The position numbers and the translations under genes were made by a program. A stretch of DNA of 64,000 nt. Source: Thermoguttaceae bacterium (GTDB taxonomy: Bacteria; Planctomycetota; Planctomycetia; Pirellulales; Thermoguttaceae). The notes below the pieces were generated by a model, which was not told the DNA's origin, searched no databases, and worked only from the letters and a program-made list of their open reading frames with translations. The stretch covers positions 1 through 64,000 of the forward strand of contig JAFQXE010000047.1 of NCBI GenBank assembly GCA_017407125.1, given 5' to 3'. Each line of letters opens with the position of its first letter. The stretch's first letter is position 1. This document shows, in pieces, positions 41,956 to 52,190 of the stretch.

Positions 41956-43974
41956 ATGGCATACCTGGTAATTCGAGATGGCGAAAGCTGGAGTACGATA
42001 TTCCAGCTCATTCCCGGCAAGACGACGACAATCGGGCGAGCGTCGACCAATCAGATTGTACTCAGCGACGACCGATGCAGTCGAACGCACGCGGAAGTCT
42101 ATTACAATTCCGGCGACTGGTATGTCCGAGATCTCAACAGCCGCAACGGCACGTATCTCAACGCTGACCCTGTAACGACGGACATGCGCCTGGAGCCAGG
42201 GCAGATTCTCCGTATCGGCAAGACGCTGCTCTATTTTGTCGAAAACGTTCAGCAGGCGTACGCCAAATCGTCTGCGCCGCTGCCGCTGACAGACCCGCAA
42301 ATGACAATCGGCGTCAACGGGGCGGGCGCCCAGCAGAGGGAGTCGGAACTCATTACGCACCGACGCAACAAAACCCAGCTTTTGGATCAGGGAATTCAGC
42401 CTGCCGACGTCCGCGGAAAGACGTCCATGACAACCGACCTGTGCAAGCTGGCTTTGGATTTAAGCCGGGTTGACGACTTCAAAGAGGCGGCGGACAAGGC
42501 TCTCGAAGCCCTCATGGAACACATCCCCGTCGATATCGGCGCGGTTATGCTTCTCCCCCCGGAAATCTTGCCGGAACGGTTTACAAACGCCTCTCAGCTT
42601 CAGCTTTTAACGTTCCAAAGCCGGCGCGGCGTGAAGTACCGCGGCGTTTCCGACTTCCTGGCAACGACGGTCGTTCGGGAAGGGCAGGGAATCATGGCGC
42701 AGGACATCGGCGAAGACAGCTCGCTGGCTCAAAAGGACAGCCGGGGCGAGCTGGACGCCAAGAGCATGATCTGCGCTCCGCTTCGGTTTGAACATTCCAT
42801 TTTGGGGCTGATACATCTCTTTTCCACCGACGCTATGGAAAAGCCGGTACCCGCCGACTTGGACTACGCTCTGGCAGTCGCCGACGCCCTGGCGGTCGTG
42901 TTCGACAACCTCAATCACCGCAATCAGCTGGCGCGAAACCTCAAAAAGGTGGAAAGCGAAAACATGCAGCTGCGCCGTCAACTGGGCGTGCAGTCGGAAC
43001 TGGTCGGGAACTCCCAAATCATGATGGATATTACCGAGCAGATCGCTCTGGCGGCTGGCAGTAAAGCAACGGTTCTCATTCGCGGCGAAAGCGGGACGGG
43101 AAAAGAACTCGTCGCCCGCGCCATTCATTATTCCAGCGTCCGGGCGAACAACGCGTTTTTGTGCCTCAACTGCGCCGCGCTGTCGGAAGATCTGCTGGCA
43201 AGCGAGCTGTTTGGTCACGAAAAAGGCGCGTTTACCGGCGCGACGGAACGCAAAATCGGGAAGTTTGAAGCCGCCGACGGCGGAACGCTCATGCTGGACG
43301 AAATCGGCGAAATGAGCCCCAACATTCAGGCGAAGTTCCTCCGCGTTCTGGAAGGGCATCCCTTTGAACGCGTCGGCGGAAACAAGCCGATTACCGTTGA
43401 CGTCCGCGTTATCGCCGCTACCAACCGCGACCTCGAAAAGGAAGTAACGGAAAAGAACTTCCGCCGCGACCTGTTCTTCCGGCTTCGCGTTCTGGAAATC
43501 GTCGTTCCGCCGCTGAGAAAGCGTCCGGAAGACATCATCACGCTGTCGGAGTATTTCCTCAAACGGTTCAAAGACGAAACCGGCAGAAAGATCGAAGGGT
43601 TCACGCCGTCGGCGATGCGCTGTCTGCAGGAATACCGCTGGCCCGGCAACGTCCGAGAACTGAAAAACGTGATTGAACGCGCCGTCGTGTTGTGCCGCAG
43701 CGCCAGAATCAGTGAGTCGGACTTGCTCCTTTCCAACCTCGCCACCGCCGGAGACTCGTTTACCGCCGGACCGCAGCAGGAAGGCTCTACCTTCACGCCT
43801 TGCTCTTTAACCGACATGGAAGCGCGCCATATCGAAGCCATGATGAAATACTGCGAATGGAATAAGAGCCGCGCCGCCTCTTTGCTGGGAATCGAGCGCT
43901 CCACGCTGGACAGAAAACTCTTGAGATACAAAATCCGCAAACCAGCCGGCGTCTGGGACGACGAGAGAGAATAA
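41956..43974 (+). CDS. FHA-GAF sigma-54-dependent transcriptional activator
   Basis: 672 residues. N-terminal FHA domain (TIGRASTNQIVLSDDRCSRTHAEV, then NSRNGTYLN), a GAF domain at about 160-320, then the sigma54-interaction AAA+ domain: Walker A GESGTGKE (377-384), GAFTGA loop (424-429), GEMSPNIQAKFLRVLEG. The C-terminus is a Fis-type helix-turn-helix (SRAASLLGIERSTLDRKLL). The FHA domain implies control by Ser/Thr phosphorylation. Targets are unknown; no -24/-12 promoter was identified in the window. No ribosome site is seen; the ATG follows directly on heptamers. Confidence 0.93.
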   Translation: MAYLVIRDGESWSTIFQLIPGKTTTIGRASTNQIVLSDDRCSRTHAEVYYNSGDWYVRDLNSRNGTYLNADPVTTDMRLEPGQILRIGKTLLYFVENVQQAYAKSSAPLPLTDPQMTIGVNGAGAQQRESELITHRRNKTQLLDQGIQPADVRGKTSMTTDLCKLALDLSRVDDFKEAADKALEALMEHIPVDIGAVMLLPPEILPERFTNASQLQLLTFQSRRGVKYRGVSDFLATTVVREGQGIMAQDIGEDSSLAQKDSRGELDAKSMICAPLRFEHSILGLIHLFSTDAMEKPVPADLDYALAVADALAVVFDNLNHRNQLARNLKKVESENMQLRRQLGVQSELVGNSQIMMDITEQIALAAGSKATVLIRGESGTGKELVARAIHYSSVRANNAFLCLNCAALSEDLLASELFGHEKGAFTGATERKIGKFEAADGGTLMLDEIGEMSPNIQAKFLRVLEGHPFERVGGNKPITVDVRVIAATNRDLEKEVTEKNFRRDLFFRLRVLEIVVPPLRKRPEDIITLSEYFLKRFKDETGRKIEGFTPSAMRCLQEYRWPGNVRELKNVIERAVVLCRSARISESDLLLSNLATAGDSFTAGPQQEGSTFTPCSLTDMEARHIEAMMKYCEWNKSRAASLLGIERSTLDRKLLRYKIRKPAGVWDDERE

Positions 43975-44392
43975 TTAGGAATTAGGAGTGAGGAGTGAGG
44001 AGTTTCGCTTCGCGGCGGCGAGGCGCCGCTCCCAACCCGCGCTGCCGCGCGTCTGCCAATAACCGCTCCCGTTGGTCGCTTACGACAACATAGTTAAAAG
44101 CTGGGAACTGCTGGGAGTTCTCCCAGAATCCTCCCAGAAGTCTCTCAGCTCTCTCCCAGAAGTCTCCCAGATTGCTCCCCCATACCTAATCTTTACCAAT
44201 CCCGAAATCTTTCCCTAAATTCTCATAAAAAATCTCAAAAAAATTTGCAATTGCTTGACAATTTCTAAAATACTGATTATAATATATTATAATACATGAG
44301 TTATTTAGGCGAATTGTATCTGTACGTTTTGCCTGCAGCTTTCCTTGAATATCAAATTTTCCCAAACCATAAAGATTTTACTGGAGAATACG
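43975..44392. other. Repeat-rich intergenic region with promoter
   Basis: TTAGGAA/TGAGGAG heptamers at 43976-44003. 44027-44082 is an inverted copy of the CGACCAACGGGAGCG...GCGCGGCAGCGCGG module (other copies 51984-52050 and, inside a gene, 52739-52803). 44100-44180 has repeated CTCCCAGA units with hairpins. The AT-rich promoter is at 44255-44283. Confidence 0.75.
44255..44283 (+). promoter_or_regulatory. Consensus promoter of the first giant PEP-CTERM gene
   Basis: TTGACA (44255-44260), a 17-bp spacer, TATAAT (44278-44283): a perfect sigma-70 consensus, about 105 nt leader. Confidence 0.85.
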
Positions 44393-47300
44393 ATGGCTGT
44401 CGTTAAATCCTCTTCCCGTCAGATTTCGATTAATTCGTTCATTGCGGTTATTGCCGCGCTGGTTGTCGGCTTGTTTGTCAGCCCCGCTAACGCAGACCGC
44501 GTTACTTATAATCTCGGCGATGACATTCCCGCAACTATTACTGGCGACGCGACCAGCGGAGATCTGGAACTCAACGCCGTAAATGGCGAAATCATTTATA
44601 CGGGATCCGTCAACGACGTTTCCAGTTCGGTTCCCACAAACCTGTATGCAACGGGAACCTGGGGGTCAGACAGCGGAGCTCGCGTTAATCTTCGAGGCGG
44701 CTTTTCATATACCGGCGTTTCTACGGTTGATTGTTACGTATTGGTATTTAAGGGCAATGGTTCAAATACATCGATTACCTCTGCCGGGTTTGCGGGAAAC
44801 GGGAAAATTGCGATTGAAGGCGTCAACGGCACAAACAACAGAAATATGACCCTGAACTTCACGGCTGACCCTTCAACGCCGCAGGCCCTTACGGGCGTCG
44901 TTCAAATTAACGGCGCAACCAGACTTATTCTGCCAACTGACGCCAATCTTGGCAAATCTACTCTAAGAATGATAGGAGGCAGTTCCAGCTATTACACAGA
45001 ATTAACCTTCAGCGGCGTTGCAAAAACCGTAACTTTTAATGACGTTACAAGTAATAATGGTTATGCTCGCGTTATGAACTTAAACGACTCGATAGCCGCT
45101 GACGACTTAAACACGATTTCGTTGAAATCCGGAACGTTTACCGGTGAAATGGGACGTTATGCCATGTCTTCGGATCTTTCGTCTACGCGTTTTGTAAACT
45201 ATTTCAATTTGACAAAAGCCAGCGATGGAACAGAAAACGGCGGAACGCTCACTCTGTCCGGTCCCGTTTATTACAAGGGCAAGACAACCATTGACGGCGG
45301 AACGCTGGTAGTTTCCAACAGCGATTTCGTATCCACCAGCGATCTGGTTGGTTCCGGAACGCTGAAGCTGTCTGGCAACAACAAGTATTTCAACATTGCC
45401 AGCGATACGCCCTCTGATTTTACCGGTACAATTCAGATTGCCGATTCCAGCATTTCTGGCAACGTTCGAATTAAACTTGCCGCTGCAACGTATTCCTGGA
45501 GCAACAACGCTTTGCAAACAACCTATTCCGCAACGGACGTCAATCTGCCCAAAGCCACGTTATTACTCGACGGAAACACGTCTGGCAAGTATGCGGAATT
45601 CGCGTTTCAGTACAAAGATTCCGATTTGACAATTGGAACGTTACAAGGCAACGGGTACGCCAGAGTTCTTAACACTGATGGTAACACAACCTCGGCGACT
45701 TACTGTACTTTAACCGTCGGCAACGGAAACTACGCTGGAGAAATCGGTCGAAGAGAAAACGAGAATTTATATCCATTTACTAATTATATCAACTTGGTTA
45801 AAGCCGACGACGGCTCGGCAGACGGCGGAACGCTGACGTTATCTAATGATTATATGCTTTACGTTGGTACAACTACAATCGAAGGCGGAACGCTGGAAAT
45901 TACAAACACAAATTCTTCAGATGGATATCGTCAGATTTTTACACGCTCGACCGCGCTCAACGGCTCTGGAACGTTGGATTTTACTGGAAAAGGTTGGACT
46001 GTGTTCAGTATTAACACAGCTGACACAACAACGCCGCAGGAGTTTACCGGAACTGTCAACGTTGCCGAGAATTCTAAAATTATGATCAAATCCGAAGGCA
46101 GTCCTGTTAAAGATCTCAATCTGGGCAATGCAACGCTCCATCTGGATAAAAACGCGAATGTCGGCTTGCACGGAAATGGAGGAGTCGCTTCCGCTTTGAC
46201 TGTAAAAGAACTCAATACTGAAACCGGTTCTACAGTCAGAGTTTGTTCTGCAAGTCCAAACGCAGGTAATTATGGAGTACTGACAGTTGGAAAAGGAACG
46301 GTCAATGGAAATATTGGCGTAGCAGACGACAATTATTATAACATGGTCAGTCTGGTTAAAGCATCTGACGGTTCGGCAGACGGCGGAACGCTCACCATTA
46401 AAGGAAATCTCTACTATACAGGACCAACGGTAATCGACGGAGGAACGCTTCGCTTTGAAAACAATACTGGTAATTATAAGTATTTCCAGAGATCAACGGC
46501 TCTTAACGGTTCCGGAACGTTAGAACTTGAAGGCAATGGCTGGATTGGGTTTGCCGTCAACGCCAGCGCCGATTCGCCTCAAGCGTTTACCGGCTCTGTC
46601 GACGTCTTAAGCAATGCCATGATTCGTACAAGCTCCGGCCCAAAACCGCTCAACTTGGGTAACGGTACGATCAACGTTGCGGAAAACGTCATCCTCGGCA
46701 TGCATGTCGACAACGGGGCGATTTCCAATTTGACCGTCAAGGAACTCAATACTGAAACGGGCTCTACAGTTCGTCTTTGCTCCAATAACCCGGGCGCGAA
46801 TAATTATGGAACGCTGACCGTCGGTTCTGGAACCGTCAACGGGAATTTGGGCGAAGCTAACAATACAAACACGTGGTACAACTGGGTCAATCTGGTTAAA
46901 GTCTCTGACGGAACGCTGACGCTCTCCGGGACAAACCTGTACACCGGGACAATCGACGTTCAAGCAGGCGTTCTCAAGCTGACAGACGACGCAACTTTAA
47001 GCAAAGGCGCAACAACCATCCGCGAAGCCGGAACGTTAGAATTTGAAGTTGCCGACGGCGACGAAAAACAGGTTGCTATCACAACCGCCAACCCGATTTC
47101 CGGCGCGGGTAAGATTGTCAAGTCCGGTTCTGGAACTTTGACAATTGACAATGCCGATGCTCCCAGTACTATTTCAGCTGATTTGTTTACCGTCGAGGCG
47201 GGCGAACTGGATTTCGCAGGAGACTTTAACGGCGCCATGGTTATCGGCGCAGATGGCGTTCTTTCGCCCGGCGATTCCATCGGAACGCTCAGCGTTACTG

Positions 47301-47698
47301 GAAACGTAACTGTTGCAGACGGCGGTATAGTTCTGTTTGAATTCGGATCGTTTGAGTCAGGCGAGTATGATCAGTTGATTCTCGGCGACGGCGCTGCGTT
47401 CACAGCTGGCGCTTCTTCAATTGAATTGTCCTTCCTCAACGGAGACGAAGAAGATTGGGCGACTTCCGACATTCAATTGATTTCCAGCGCCAACTTTATT
47501 GGCGACATCTCGTTGACGGACGACTTCGGCGGTCTGTTTGCTCTGGAAAACAGAGACGGCGGCTTGTATCTGGTCGCCGGCGCTCCCGGACCTGGTCCCG
47601 GACCTGAACCCGGCTCCGGCGTTCCGGAACCGTCAACGTGGGCGCTGCTACTTCTCGGCGCTGCGGGGCTGATGTACTGGAGAAAGAAGAATGCGTAA
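44393..47698 (+). CDS. Giant PEP-CTERM protein with autotransporter-associated beta-strand repeats
   Basis: ATG 44393 (GGAGA ribosome site) is preferred over 44345; it begins MAVVKSSSRQ and runs into a signal ending SPANA. 1101 residues. The body repeats beta-strand units such as GGTLTLSGPVYYKGKTTIDGG and GGTLTIKGNLYYTGPTVIDGG, plus LTVKELNTETGSTVR blocks, forming a long beta-helix. A late LSPGDSIGTLSVTGNVTV segment closes it, as in autotransporter passengers. A Gly-Pro linker and PEP-CTERM tail (from residue 1077) end in WRKKNA. It is probably a secreted matrix or adhesin fibre. A tandem paralogue follows. Confidence 0.9.
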   Translation: MAVVKSSSRQISINSFIAVIAALVVGLFVSPANADRVTYNLGDDIPATITGDATSGDLELNAVNGEIIYTGSVNDVSSSVPTNLYATGTWGSDSGARVNLRGGFSYTGVSTVDCYVLVFKGNGSNTSITSAGFAGNGKIAIEGVNGTNNRNMTLNFTADPSTPQALTGVVQINGATRLILPTDANLGKSTLRMIGGSSSYYTELTFSGVAKTVTFNDVTSNNGYARVMNLNDSIAADDLNTISLKSGTFTGEMGRYAMSSDLSSTRFVNYFNLTKASDGTENGGTLTLSGPVYYKGKTTIDGGTLVVSNSDFVSTSDLVGSGTLKLSGNNKYFNIASDTPSDFTGTIQIADSSISGNVRIKLAAATYSWSNNALQTTYSATDVNLPKATLLLDGNTSGKYAEFAFQYKDSDLTIGTLQGNGYARVLNTDGNTTSATYCTLTVGNGNYAGEIGRRENENLYPFTNYINLVKADDGSADGGTLTLSNDYMLYVGTTTIEGGTLEITNTNSSDGYRQIFTRSTALNGSGTLDFTGKGWTVFSINTADTTTPQEFTGTVNVAENSKIMIKSEGSPVKDLNLGNATLHLDKNANVGLHGNGGVASALTVKELNTETGSTVRVCSASPNAGNYGVLTVGKGTVNGNIGVADDNYYNMVSLVKASDGSADGGTLTIKGNLYYTGPTVIDGGTLRFENNTGNYKYFQRSTALNGSGTLELEGNGWIGFAVNASADSPQAFTGSVDVLSNAMIRTSSGPKPLNLGNGTINVAENVILGMHVDNGAISNLTVKELNTETGSTVRLCSNNPGANNYGTLTVGSGTVNGNLGEANNTNTWYNWVNLVKVSDGTLTLSGTNLYTGTIDVQAGVLKLTDDATLSKGATTIREAGTLEFEVADGDEKQVAITTANPISGAGKIVKSGSGTLTIDNADAPSTISADLFTVEAGELDFAGDFNGAMVIGADGVLSPGDSIGTLSVTGNVTVADGGIVLFEFGSFESGEYDQLILGDGAAFTAGASSIELSFLNGDEEDWATSDIQLISSANFIGDISLTDDFGGLFALENRDGGLYLVAGAPGPGPGPEPGSGVPEPSTWALLLLGAAGLMYWRKKNA

Positions 47699-47782
47699 TT
47701 CGTATTTTGTCATTGGCGTTCCTTTTGCATAGATTGATTATATACCCATAACCCAGTTTTACCCAATAGAAGGAGTAAATAC

Positions 47783-50700
47783 ATGGCTAAGACGACAAAT
47801 CCGTCTATTCGTATTTCAAACCGTATTTTAACAAGCGGCAGAAGTGCCATGTTAGCAATGGCTGTTCTGTTGGCGGGAACTGTCATGCAGGCGGATACTT
47901 ACAACGATGGCGATTCATTGCCAGGTTCTATTACCTCGAGTGTAATTTTCAATTTTGATCAACCTCAAAGTTACGCAGGTACTATATCTGGAGATGAAAC
48001 GACCGTTACTAAAACCGGCAATGGTAAGCTGACTCTTACCGGCGCTAATACATACACCGGCTCAACCACAATTAACGGTGGAACGTTGAATATCCAAAAC
48101 AATTTCACAACTTCAAGCGAACTTCTCGGCTCTGGGACGCTGGAGTTTTCAAAACATGACATATTTTTTAATATTGGCAGCGCTTCTAACTTTACAGGAA
48201 TGATTAACGTAGTTAATGACGGCAACAACCCTACACGTATTAAACTTGGAAATGGAAGCGCCGCTGTAACCATCGACCTGTCTAAAGCCACGGTTGAAAT
48301 AAATGGAGCTGGCAGCTCTAAGTATACGGAATTGGCTTTTCCAAAAACAGGTTCAAAATTGACAATCGGAACGTTAAAGGGCAACGCGTATTGCAGAATT
48401 CTTACCACCGAGGATAAAACCACTTACTGCGATTTAACCGTTTACAAAGGGAATTACGCCGGGATAATCGGTAGAGCCGGGACTTCTTACACATTTGTAA
48501 ACAGAGTAAATTTAATTAAAGCCTACGACAATACTCTTGAAGATGGGGGAACGCTGGAACTGTCTGGTATAAACTATTACTGGGGTACAACAACAATTAA
48601 AGGCGGCGTTCTCAAACTGACAGGCGTCGGTACGCTGGGAACAGGCGCTGTCAATGTTGAAACCAATAATGGAACGTTGGAATTCGCTCATACTTCAGAC
48701 CAGACGATTGCCAATAATATTTCTGGAGCTGGCAATGTTGCCAAATCAGGGTCAGGCGTTGTTACTCTTTCCGGCGATCTTACGTATACAGGAACAACAA
48801 CAATTAACGACGGAACCACGCTCCAAATAGTAAACAACAACTCTGGTTATAAGTATTTCACAGCCTCAACGGCTCTGACTGGATCGGGAACGCTGGCGCT
48901 TGCCGGAACATCAGATTGGATCGGATTCAGCATTAACGCTGCCGACCTGTCAACGCCGCTGGAATTTACCGGTACGGTCAATGTTTCAGGCAAAGTTATG
49001 ATTCGCGCTAAGAGCGCTACCAAACCCGTCAATCTGGGTAACGGAACGCTCCACTTGGATGAAGGCGCTACTGTCGGACTGTTTGTCAATACAAGCGGCT
49101 CTATCACTAATATTTCCGCTTTGACGGTAAAAGAACTCAAAACAGAAACCGGTTCGACAATTCGTCTTTGCCACGTCACCCCCGGCTCGAAAGTCGGATC
49201 GTTGACCGTCGGTTCTGGAACGGTCAACGGGAATTTAGGAGAGGCAAACCCCGGCAGCGCATGGTACAACCAGGTCGGTCTGGTTAAAGTCAGCGACGGG
49301 TCAGTCGATGGCGGAACGCTGACCATTAATGGAAATAATTACTATACAGGAACAACAACAATTAAAGGCGGTACGCTCAAACTGACCGGCAATGGTTCGT
49401 TGGGAACAGGCTCTGTTAGTTTTGTACAGGAGGCGGATTCAACCAATATTGGAACGTTGGAATTCGCTCATACTTCAGACAAGACGTTTAACAACGATAT
49501 TTCTGGAGTCGGCAATGTTACTAAATCGGAATCAGGCGTTGTTACTCTTGCCGGCGCTCTTGCGTATACAGGAACAACAACAATTAACGACGGAACGATA
49601 GTTGCCAAAAAAGATTTCACGTCTTCAAGCGGACTTGATGGCGCTGGAACGCTGAAGATGTCAGGCAACGAGATATATTTCGCTGTTTCCGACAGCTTAA
49701 ATTCAGAAAATTCACAGCCGTCCTTCGCGGGAACGATTCAATTAAATGACTCCACCATTTCTGAAAAATCGCGCATCAAACTCGGCGTTCCCAATGGAGA
49801 TTCCTTTAACGCTGCAAACGTCAGCTTGCCTAAAGCTACGTTAGAAATAAATGGAAATTCCACTGGCAAAGAATCTGAATTGGCGTTATGCACCGGACAA
49901 TCCAGTTTGACAATCGGAACGTTAAACGGCAATGCGTATTCCAGAATTCTTCAAATTCAACCGAGCGCCCCGTTCCAATACACAGATTATTGCGACTTAA
50001 CTGTCAGCAACGGAAATTACGCCGGTGAAATCGGTCGTTGCAGAGATGATGATGACAAAGCTCCAAATGGTCCTTACAGATTTGCAAACCTTATCAATTT
50101 AATTAAAGCCAGCGACGGGTCGGACGACGGCGGAACGCTGGAACTGTCTGGTACAAACTATTACTTTGGAACTACAACAATTCAAGGCGGTACGCTCAAG
50201 CTGACTGGCGACGCGACGTTGGGAGCAGGCGCTACAACCATCGCTCAAGGCGCAAAATTGGATTTCGCTTACGAGGACGACCTCGAAGACCCGATTGTAA
50301 TTACAAACAATAACTCGATTTCCGGCTCCGGTAAGATCGTCAAGTCTGGTTCTGGTCTTTTGAAAATCAACAACATTGACTCTCCTGGTTCCATTTCGGC
50401 AGAAGCCTTTTTCCTCAACGCCGGCGAACTGGATTTCAAAGGATACTTTGAAGGCTCCATCGAAATTAACAACGGCGCGGTCTTCTCGCCCGGCAATTCC
50501 GTTGGAACGCTGAGCGTAACAGGCGACGTTTCTATCATCAACGGTACGGCTCTGTTTGAATTTGGAGATTATACCGGCGCGGACGAAAATCACGACGTTT
50601 TGACCATTCTCGGAGCAGACAACCTCTTTACGGCTGGAAACGGCATGATTTCTTTGGCGTTCGACGGCGATCCTAACGTCTGGGCGACGGACGGCAGCGA

Positions 50701-50926
50701 ATACAAGCTGATTTCTAACGAAGGATTTACCGTTGGAGATAAATCGTCCTGGCTGTCCAACTACACAGACCTGTTTACTCTTGACGGCAGAAGCGACGGC
50801 TTGTATCTGGTCGCCGGCGCAGCCCCGACGCCTGAACCCGGCTCCGGCGTCCCGGAACCGTCAACCTGGGCGCTGTTAGCTCTCGGAGTTATCGTATTAT
50901 TCCTGCGTAAGCGAGTTAGGAATTAG
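47783..50926 (+). CDS. Giant PEP-CTERM protein with autotransporter-associated beta-strand repeats, paralogue
   Basis: 1047 residues with a GAAGGAGT ribosome site. Signal region around AMLAMAVLLAGTVMQA. Repeats such as GKLTLTGANTYTGSTTINGGTLNI, GGTLTINGNNYYTGTTTIKGG and GVVTLSGDLTYTGTTTINDG recur about every 70-170 residues. Whole blocks (LPKATLEINGNSTGKESELA, TIGTLNGNAYSRIL) are shared with the gene before it. PEP-CTERM tail from residue 1023 ends RKRVRN, with the V-R-N-TAG codons inside a TTAGGAA heptamer. Terminator at 50972-50997. It is only 84 bp from its paralogue, probably co-transcribed. Surface fibre role inferred. Confidence 0.9.
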   Translation: MAKTTNPSIRISNRILTSGRSAMLAMAVLLAGTVMQADTYNDGDSLPGSITSSVIFNFDQPQSYAGTISGDETTVTKTGNGKLTLTGANTYTGSTTINGGTLNIQNNFTTSSELLGSGTLEFSKHDIFFNIGSASNFTGMINVVNDGNNPTRIKLGNGSAAVTIDLSKATVEINGAGSSKYTELAFPKTGSKLTIGTLKGNAYCRILTTEDKTTYCDLTVYKGNYAGIIGRAGTSYTFVNRVNLIKAYDNTLEDGGTLELSGINYYWGTTTIKGGVLKLTGVGTLGTGAVNVETNNGTLEFAHTSDQTIANNISGAGNVAKSGSGVVTLSGDLTYTGTTTINDGTTLQIVNNNSGYKYFTASTALTGSGTLALAGTSDWIGFSINAADLSTPLEFTGTVNVSGKVMIRAKSATKPVNLGNGTLHLDEGATVGLFVNTSGSITNISALTVKELKTETGSTIRLCHVTPGSKVGSLTVGSGTVNGNLGEANPGSAWYNQVGLVKVSDGSVDGGTLTINGNNYYTGTTTIKGGTLKLTGNGSLGTGSVSFVQEADSTNIGTLEFAHTSDKTFNNDISGVGNVTKSESGVVTLAGALAYTGTTTINDGTIVAKKDFTSSSGLDGAGTLKMSGNEIYFAVSDSLNSENSQPSFAGTIQLNDSTISEKSRIKLGVPNGDSFNAANVSLPKATLEINGNSTGKESELALCTGQSSLTIGTLNGNAYSRILQIQPSAPFQYTDYCDLTVSNGNYAGEIGRCRDDDDKAPNGPYRFANLINLIKASDGSDDGGTLELSGTNYYFGTTTIQGGTLKLTGDATLGAGATTIAQGAKLDFAYEDDLEDPIVITNNNSISGSGKIVKSGSGLLKINNIDSPGSISAEAFFLNAGELDFKGYFEGSIEINNGAVFSPGNSVGTLSVTGDVSIINGTALFEFGDYTGADENHDVLTILGADNLFTAGNGMISLAFDGDPNVWATDGSEYKLISNEGFTVGDKSSWLSNYTDLFTLDGRSDGLYLVAGAAPTPEPGSGVPEPSTWALLALGVIVLFLRKRVRN

Positions 50927-50971
50927 GAGTGAGGAGTTAGTAGTTGGCGCAAGCGTTATACATAATCAGAC

Positions 50972-50997
50972 AGCGGGAGGAAACTCCCGCTTTTTTG
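50972..50997 (+). terminator. Rho-independent terminator of the PEP-CTERM pair
   Basis: AGCGGGAG / CTCCCGCT with a GAAA loop and TTTTTT. It closely matches the hairpin at 166-193. Confidence 0.85.
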
Positions 50998-51141
50998 TTT
51001 TTCAAATCGCTCCGACCCGCTGGTTCGCGGGCGTCTTCGCCCGCCAACGTTTCTTTGACCTGCTGATCAATATCTTTTCGCAGCCAACAACCTTTCTGGA
51101 TCGCGGACGTAAGTCCGCAAAAGAAAAAACGTATTATGGGC

Positions 51142-51170
51142 TTGATTTATAGTTTGTATTTTGTTACAAT
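51142..51170 (+). promoter_or_regulatory. Promoter of the Sel1-repeat gene
   Basis: TTGATT (51142-51147), a 17-bp spacer, TACAAT (51165-51170). Confidence 0.6.
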
Positions 51171-51202
51171 GCGTTGTTATTTTTAACAATGGAGATTCTA
51201 TT

Positions 51203-51625
51203 ATGAAAAGAATTTTGTTAAGCTTTATCGCCCTGTTGACAATTTTTAACTCGGCAGCCTATAGCTTTGATTTCCATCGCCTTGACAATGTAAACATTGA
51301 AGAGGTTACAATTAAAGCACAGAAAGGCGACGCCGAGGCTCAATGTACTCTGGGAAGTTGCTTATTAGAGGGACACTATGTAGAGAAGGATGAACAAGAA
51401 GCTATGATATGGCTTCATAAATCTGCTAAGCAGGAATGTTCTGATGCACAGACAATGCTTGGGATAATATTTTACTCTGATACTTTTAAAGGGGTTAAAC
51501 AGAATAAAGAAGAAGGAAAATATTGGCTTCAGCGAGCTGCAAAAAATGGTTGCGAGTACGCTAAATCATGGTTACGTACTATCGAAAGCTTGGAAAGATT
51601 TGAAAGAGCTGTAAGATATTATTGA
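51203..51625 (+). CDS. Small secreted Sel1-repeat protein
   Basis: ATG 51203 with TGGAGA upstream; the in-frame extension would overlap the promoter. 140 residues. Signal peptide (MKRILLSFIALLTIFNSAAYS). Two Sel1-like TPR units: AEAQCTLGSCLLEGHYVEKD...AMIWLHKSAK and DAQTMLGIIFYSD...GKYWLQRAAKNG. Sel1 repeats mediate protein-protein contacts. The gene is AT-rich compared with its neighbours and stands alone between repeat-filled spacers, which may indicate acquisition. Confidence 0.8.
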   Translation: MKRILLSFIALLTIFNSAAYSFDFHRLDNVNIEEVTIKAQKGDAEAQCTLGSCLLEGHYVEKDEQEAMIWLHKSAKQECSDAQTMLGIIFYSDTFKGVKQNKEEGKYWLQRAAKNGCEYAKSWLRTIESLERFERAVRYY

Positions 51626-52190
51626 GATTATTGAATGAGAATTTTGGATAATCAATCTAAAGCTCTTTTTAGGTATTACCTATTTCTGAATTTCTCTGTA
51701 GAAAATTTCTTTAGCGGGCGAAGACGCCCGCGAACCACGGGACGGGAGGATTGACACGTTCTCAAGATTTTTGGAGGCTGCCGCGATTTCTTGACGGCAA
51801 GCCATCAAGTAGACGCCCGAGGACGGGCTACATCCAAGGGAGGTTTTTGGCTACGTTATTTGAGATTGCACAATTCGAACAAAGCGTAACTGCGTTCCCG
51901 ATAGTCGCTCCGTTACCGCCTTTCATTTTCTTTGCGATCTTCGCGCTCTTTGTGGCTTAAAAACTTTCATAAAGAAAGAGCAAAGCGACCAACGGGAGCG
52001 ATTTTTGGCAAACGCGCGGCAGCGCGGATTGGCTCCCCCGCCATCGGGGGCGGCAGGGGACTGCCGCGATCCGGGCTCAACAGAGGTTATTAGCGGGTCT
52101 TTGGTTAAGGCGGCGTCAAGCCGCCGCACTCCCCGACGCAAGCGTGACACCTGCATAATTCCGAATTCCGCATTCCTAATTCCGAATTAC
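51626..52190. repeat. Repeat-filled intergenic region
   Basis: GCGGGCGAAGACGCCCGCG at 51714-51732, TTACCGCCTTTCATTTTCTTTGCGATC near 51913-51940, the CGACCAACGGGAGCG...GCGGCAGCGCGG module at 51984-52050, GGCGGCGTCAAGCCGCCGCA at 52110-52130, and ATTCCGA heptamers at 52156-52190 ending exactly at the next gene's stop codon. No gene. Confidence 0.75.
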
